Below, in pieces: positions 4,602 through 6,013 of a stretch of DNA of 6,013 bases; the first letter of the stretch is position 1; each line of letters starts with the position of its first letter. Both the position numbers and the translations under genes were made by a program. The notes under the pieces are model-generated. The model was not told the DNA's origin, did not search any database, and worked only from the letters and a program-made list of their open reading frames with translations. Source of the stretch: Pseudomonadota bacterium (GTDB taxonomy: Bacteria > Pseudomonadota > Gammaproteobacteria > Burkholderiales > Casimicrobiaceae); NCBI GenBank assembly GCA_022709775.1, contig JAKLIE010000135.1:1-6013 (forward strand). The letters are read 5' to 3'.

Positions 4602-6005
4602 TCAGCGCAGCGCCACCACCATCCGCACCTTCCCGCCCGCCTCGCGCGGCACCGCGTCGCATCGCTCGGCCTCGACCGCCATCCCCGGCCCGAGTGTCGC
4701 CTCCATGTCGCGCGCGAGCTGCGGCGCGAGGCGCGCGCAGTCGTCCGCGGTCGCCATCACGAGCTTCAGCACGAAGCGCGCGGGCTCGCGCTGCACGAGC
4801 TGGTAGCCCAGCACCTCGGGGTGGGGCTTGAGCACACCCCAGACGCCGCGCGGGTGCACGACGCGGCCGTTGGGCAGCTCGAGCAGGTCCTCGACGCGAC
4901 CGTCGATCTCGGAGAGCAGCCGCTGCGTGCGGCCGCACTCGCAACGCTCGTCCGACCAGCGCGAGAGATCGGTGGTCCTGAAGTTGAGCAGCACCGTGCC
5001 GCGGTTGACGAGGTTCGACAGCACGACGACGCCGGTGTCGCCGTCGCCCACGTCACGGCCGTCGTCGTCCACGATGCGCAGGTGCGCGAGGTCCTCGTGC
5101 ACGTGGAAGCCTTCGCGCCGCTCGCACAGGTAGGCGATCTTGAACGCCTCGACCGCCGTGTAGCGCGAGATCACCGGCGCGCCGAGCGCCTCCTCGATCT
5201 CGCGCCGCGCAGCGAGCGAGAGCGGCTCCGCCGCGTAGATCGCGAGCTTCGGCCGCTTCAACGAGATCGTTCCGGCGGCGGCCGCCCGCGCGAGCGCGTG
5301 CAGGTAGGTTCCATAGCCGAACAGGATGTCGGGCGCGAACGCGTCGATCGCCTCGGCGTTGCGCGCGAGCGGATCGGTGACCGAGAGCTCGAGCCGCACC
5401 GGCCGCGAAGGGATCCACGTGTGATCGCGGTAGAAGTCGTACACCTTGTCGATCGTGCCTCCCGCGTAGCCCAGGCGCACCTCGCGGTAGCCGGATCCGC
5501 GGCCGAGCAGGCGCGTGATGACGGCGCGCTCGCGCTCGCCGTAGGCGATGTTCGCGAGGAGGCTCCGGCGGTCGTGCAGGATGCGCACGCGCGAGCCGGT
5601 CGAGCCGCTGGTCTCGAACGGGATCGCGCGCTTGCCCGTGCGCGACGTCGAGAAGAACGCCTCGGGGTCGCGGCGGAGGTCGTCCTTCACGACGATCGGC
5701 AGCCGCGCGAGGTCGTGCGCGGTGCGGATCTCGCGCGGGTCGAGACCGAGCCTCGCGAACGCCTCGCGGTAGAACGGGACCGTGCGCGCCGCATATCGCA
5801 CGAGACTGCGCACGCGCGCGTCGCGCAGCCGCTCGACGTAGGCGCGCGGCGCGTAGGGGATCGAGCGCTGGCCGCGCGCGAGCGCGAGGACGTAGGCGTT
5901 GCCGGCGGCGCGGCGGATTATCGGGGTCAGAGCCGCAATTCTCGTTGAAACGGTTCTGCGAATGTCGAGCGTGCGTTCGAGAATTACGGCTCTGACCCCG
6001 ATCAT
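4602..6005 (-). CDS. PaaK/CapK-like adenylate-forming ligase (phenylacetate-CoA ligase family)
   Basis: This is a predicted cytoplasmic ATP-dependent acyl-adenylating enzyme of the PaaK-like group (COG1541 type). From the ATG at 6003-6005 it has 467 residues, close to the usual 430-470. Features in order: VRYAARTVPFYREAF (69-83), the family's N-terminal helix; the P-loop-like TSGSTG (132-137); FGYGTYLHALARA (229-241); YAAEPLS (257-263) and YTAVEA (282-287) around the adenine and substrate site; RTTDLS (343-348), holding the conserved Asp that binds ribose; a CECG pair (355-358), as in many PaaK-like proteins; DGRVEDLL (368-375), the hinge to the C-terminal domain; and GGKVRMV (457-463) with the likely catalytic lysine K459. 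The substrate is not predictable: it could be an aryl or acyl acid, or a surface polysaccharide group as for CapK relatives. The first 30 residues come from a REPIN-like repeat, and the frame stays open to the window end, so the true start may lie beyond base 6013. Confidence 0.88.
   Translation of the reverse strand: MIGVRAVILERTLDIRRTVSTRIAALTPIIRRAAGNAYVLALARGQRSIPYAPRAYVERLRDARVRSLVRYAARTVPFYREAFARLGLDPREIRTAHDLARLPIVVKDDLRRDPEAFFSTSRTGKRAIPFETSGSTGSRVRILHDRRSLLANIAYGERERAVITRLLGRGSGYREVRLGYAGGTIDKVYDFYRDHTWIPSRPVRLELSVTDPLARNAEAIDAFAPDILFGYGTYLHALARAAAAGTISLKRPKLAIYAAEPLSLAARREIEEALGAPVISRYTAVEAFKIAYLCERREGFHVHEDLAHLRIVDDDGRDVGDGDTGVVVLSNLVNRGTVLLNFRTTDLSRWSDERCECGRTQRLLSEIDGRVEDLLELPNGRVVHPRGVWGVLKPHPEVLGYQLVQREPARFVLKLVMATADDCARLAPQLARDMEATLGPGMAVEAERCDAVPREAGGKVRMVVALR
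5917..6005. repeat. REPIN-like element with GGGGTCAGAGCC arms at the ligase gene 5' end
   Basis: Two 28-base arms (5917-5944 and 5978-6005) are inverted copies with 26 of 28 positions matching, around a 33-base middle. The inner 25 bases (5920-5944 against 5978-6002) differ at one position only, C against T, which would still give a G-T pair. Each arm holds GGGGTCAGAGCC followed by AATTCTCG. The GGGTCAGA core is shared with the element at 3139-3213, so both look like members of related REP families. The outer end of the right arm provides the ATG of the minus-strand ligase frame. Confidence 0.75.
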
Positions 6006-6013
6006 CCGTTCCG

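Noticed and set aside
4821..5948. 375-codon plus-strand open frame opposite the ligase gene
   Set aside because: It is the mirror of a clear PaaK-like gene. Composition is Arg/Val/Glu-rich with no motif.

Overview
This is a GC-rich window with an estimated GC of about two thirds. It has GTG and ATG starts, Shine-Dalgarno sites and tightly packed small genes, so it looks like the accessory part of a high-GC Gram-negative chromosome (Pseudomonadota, Myxococcota or a similar lineage). No rRNA or other taxonomic marker is present, so the assignment is loose.

Layout from left to right. Positions 1-641 (+) hold a type II toxin-antitoxin pair: the 3' end of a Phd/YefM antitoxin gene and a PIN-domain (VapC-type) toxin, joined by a one-base stop/start overlap. 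Three minus-strand units follow. They are a DUF488-type protein with a cysteine-rich motif and a long C-terminal extension (744-1523), a PIN_7/NYN-like nuclease-fold protein with an Ala/Lys/Pro-rich linker and a predicted winged-helix tail (1652-2512), and a short gene whose first 44 residues resemble the N-terminus of type I restriction subunit HsdR (2663-2951). That short gene has a good ribosome binding site but is broken by one extra base in a C tract.

Positions 2952-3508 have no convincing gene. They hold a structured inverted repeat (3072-3127), a REPIN-like double palindrome built on GGGTCAGACCC / GGGTCTGACCC (3139-3213), and a palindromic candidate operator (3475-3492). The operator lies just ahead of a second toxin-antitoxin operon: a HigB/Gp49-like RelE-fold toxin (3509-3856), a HigA-like XRE antitoxin overlapping it by 17 bases (3840-4142), and a DUF2442 protein starting 3 bases later (4146-4580).

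A convergent minus-strand gene (4602-6005) encodes a PaaK/CapK-like adenylate-forming ligase. Its extreme 5' end lies inside a second REPIN-like inverted repeat (5917-6005) built on GGGGTCAGAGCC, and the repeat supplies the in-frame ATG.

The region therefore reads as a defence and stress island: two toxin-antitoxin loci, a restriction-enzyme remnant, a nuclease-like protein and palindromic mobile repeats, next to an ordinary metabolic or cell-surface gene. I do not see a complete new defence system. The most unusual points are the repairable frameshift in the HsdR-like small gene, the REPIN-derived 5' end of the ligase gene, and DUF2442 as a third gene of a HigBA operon.
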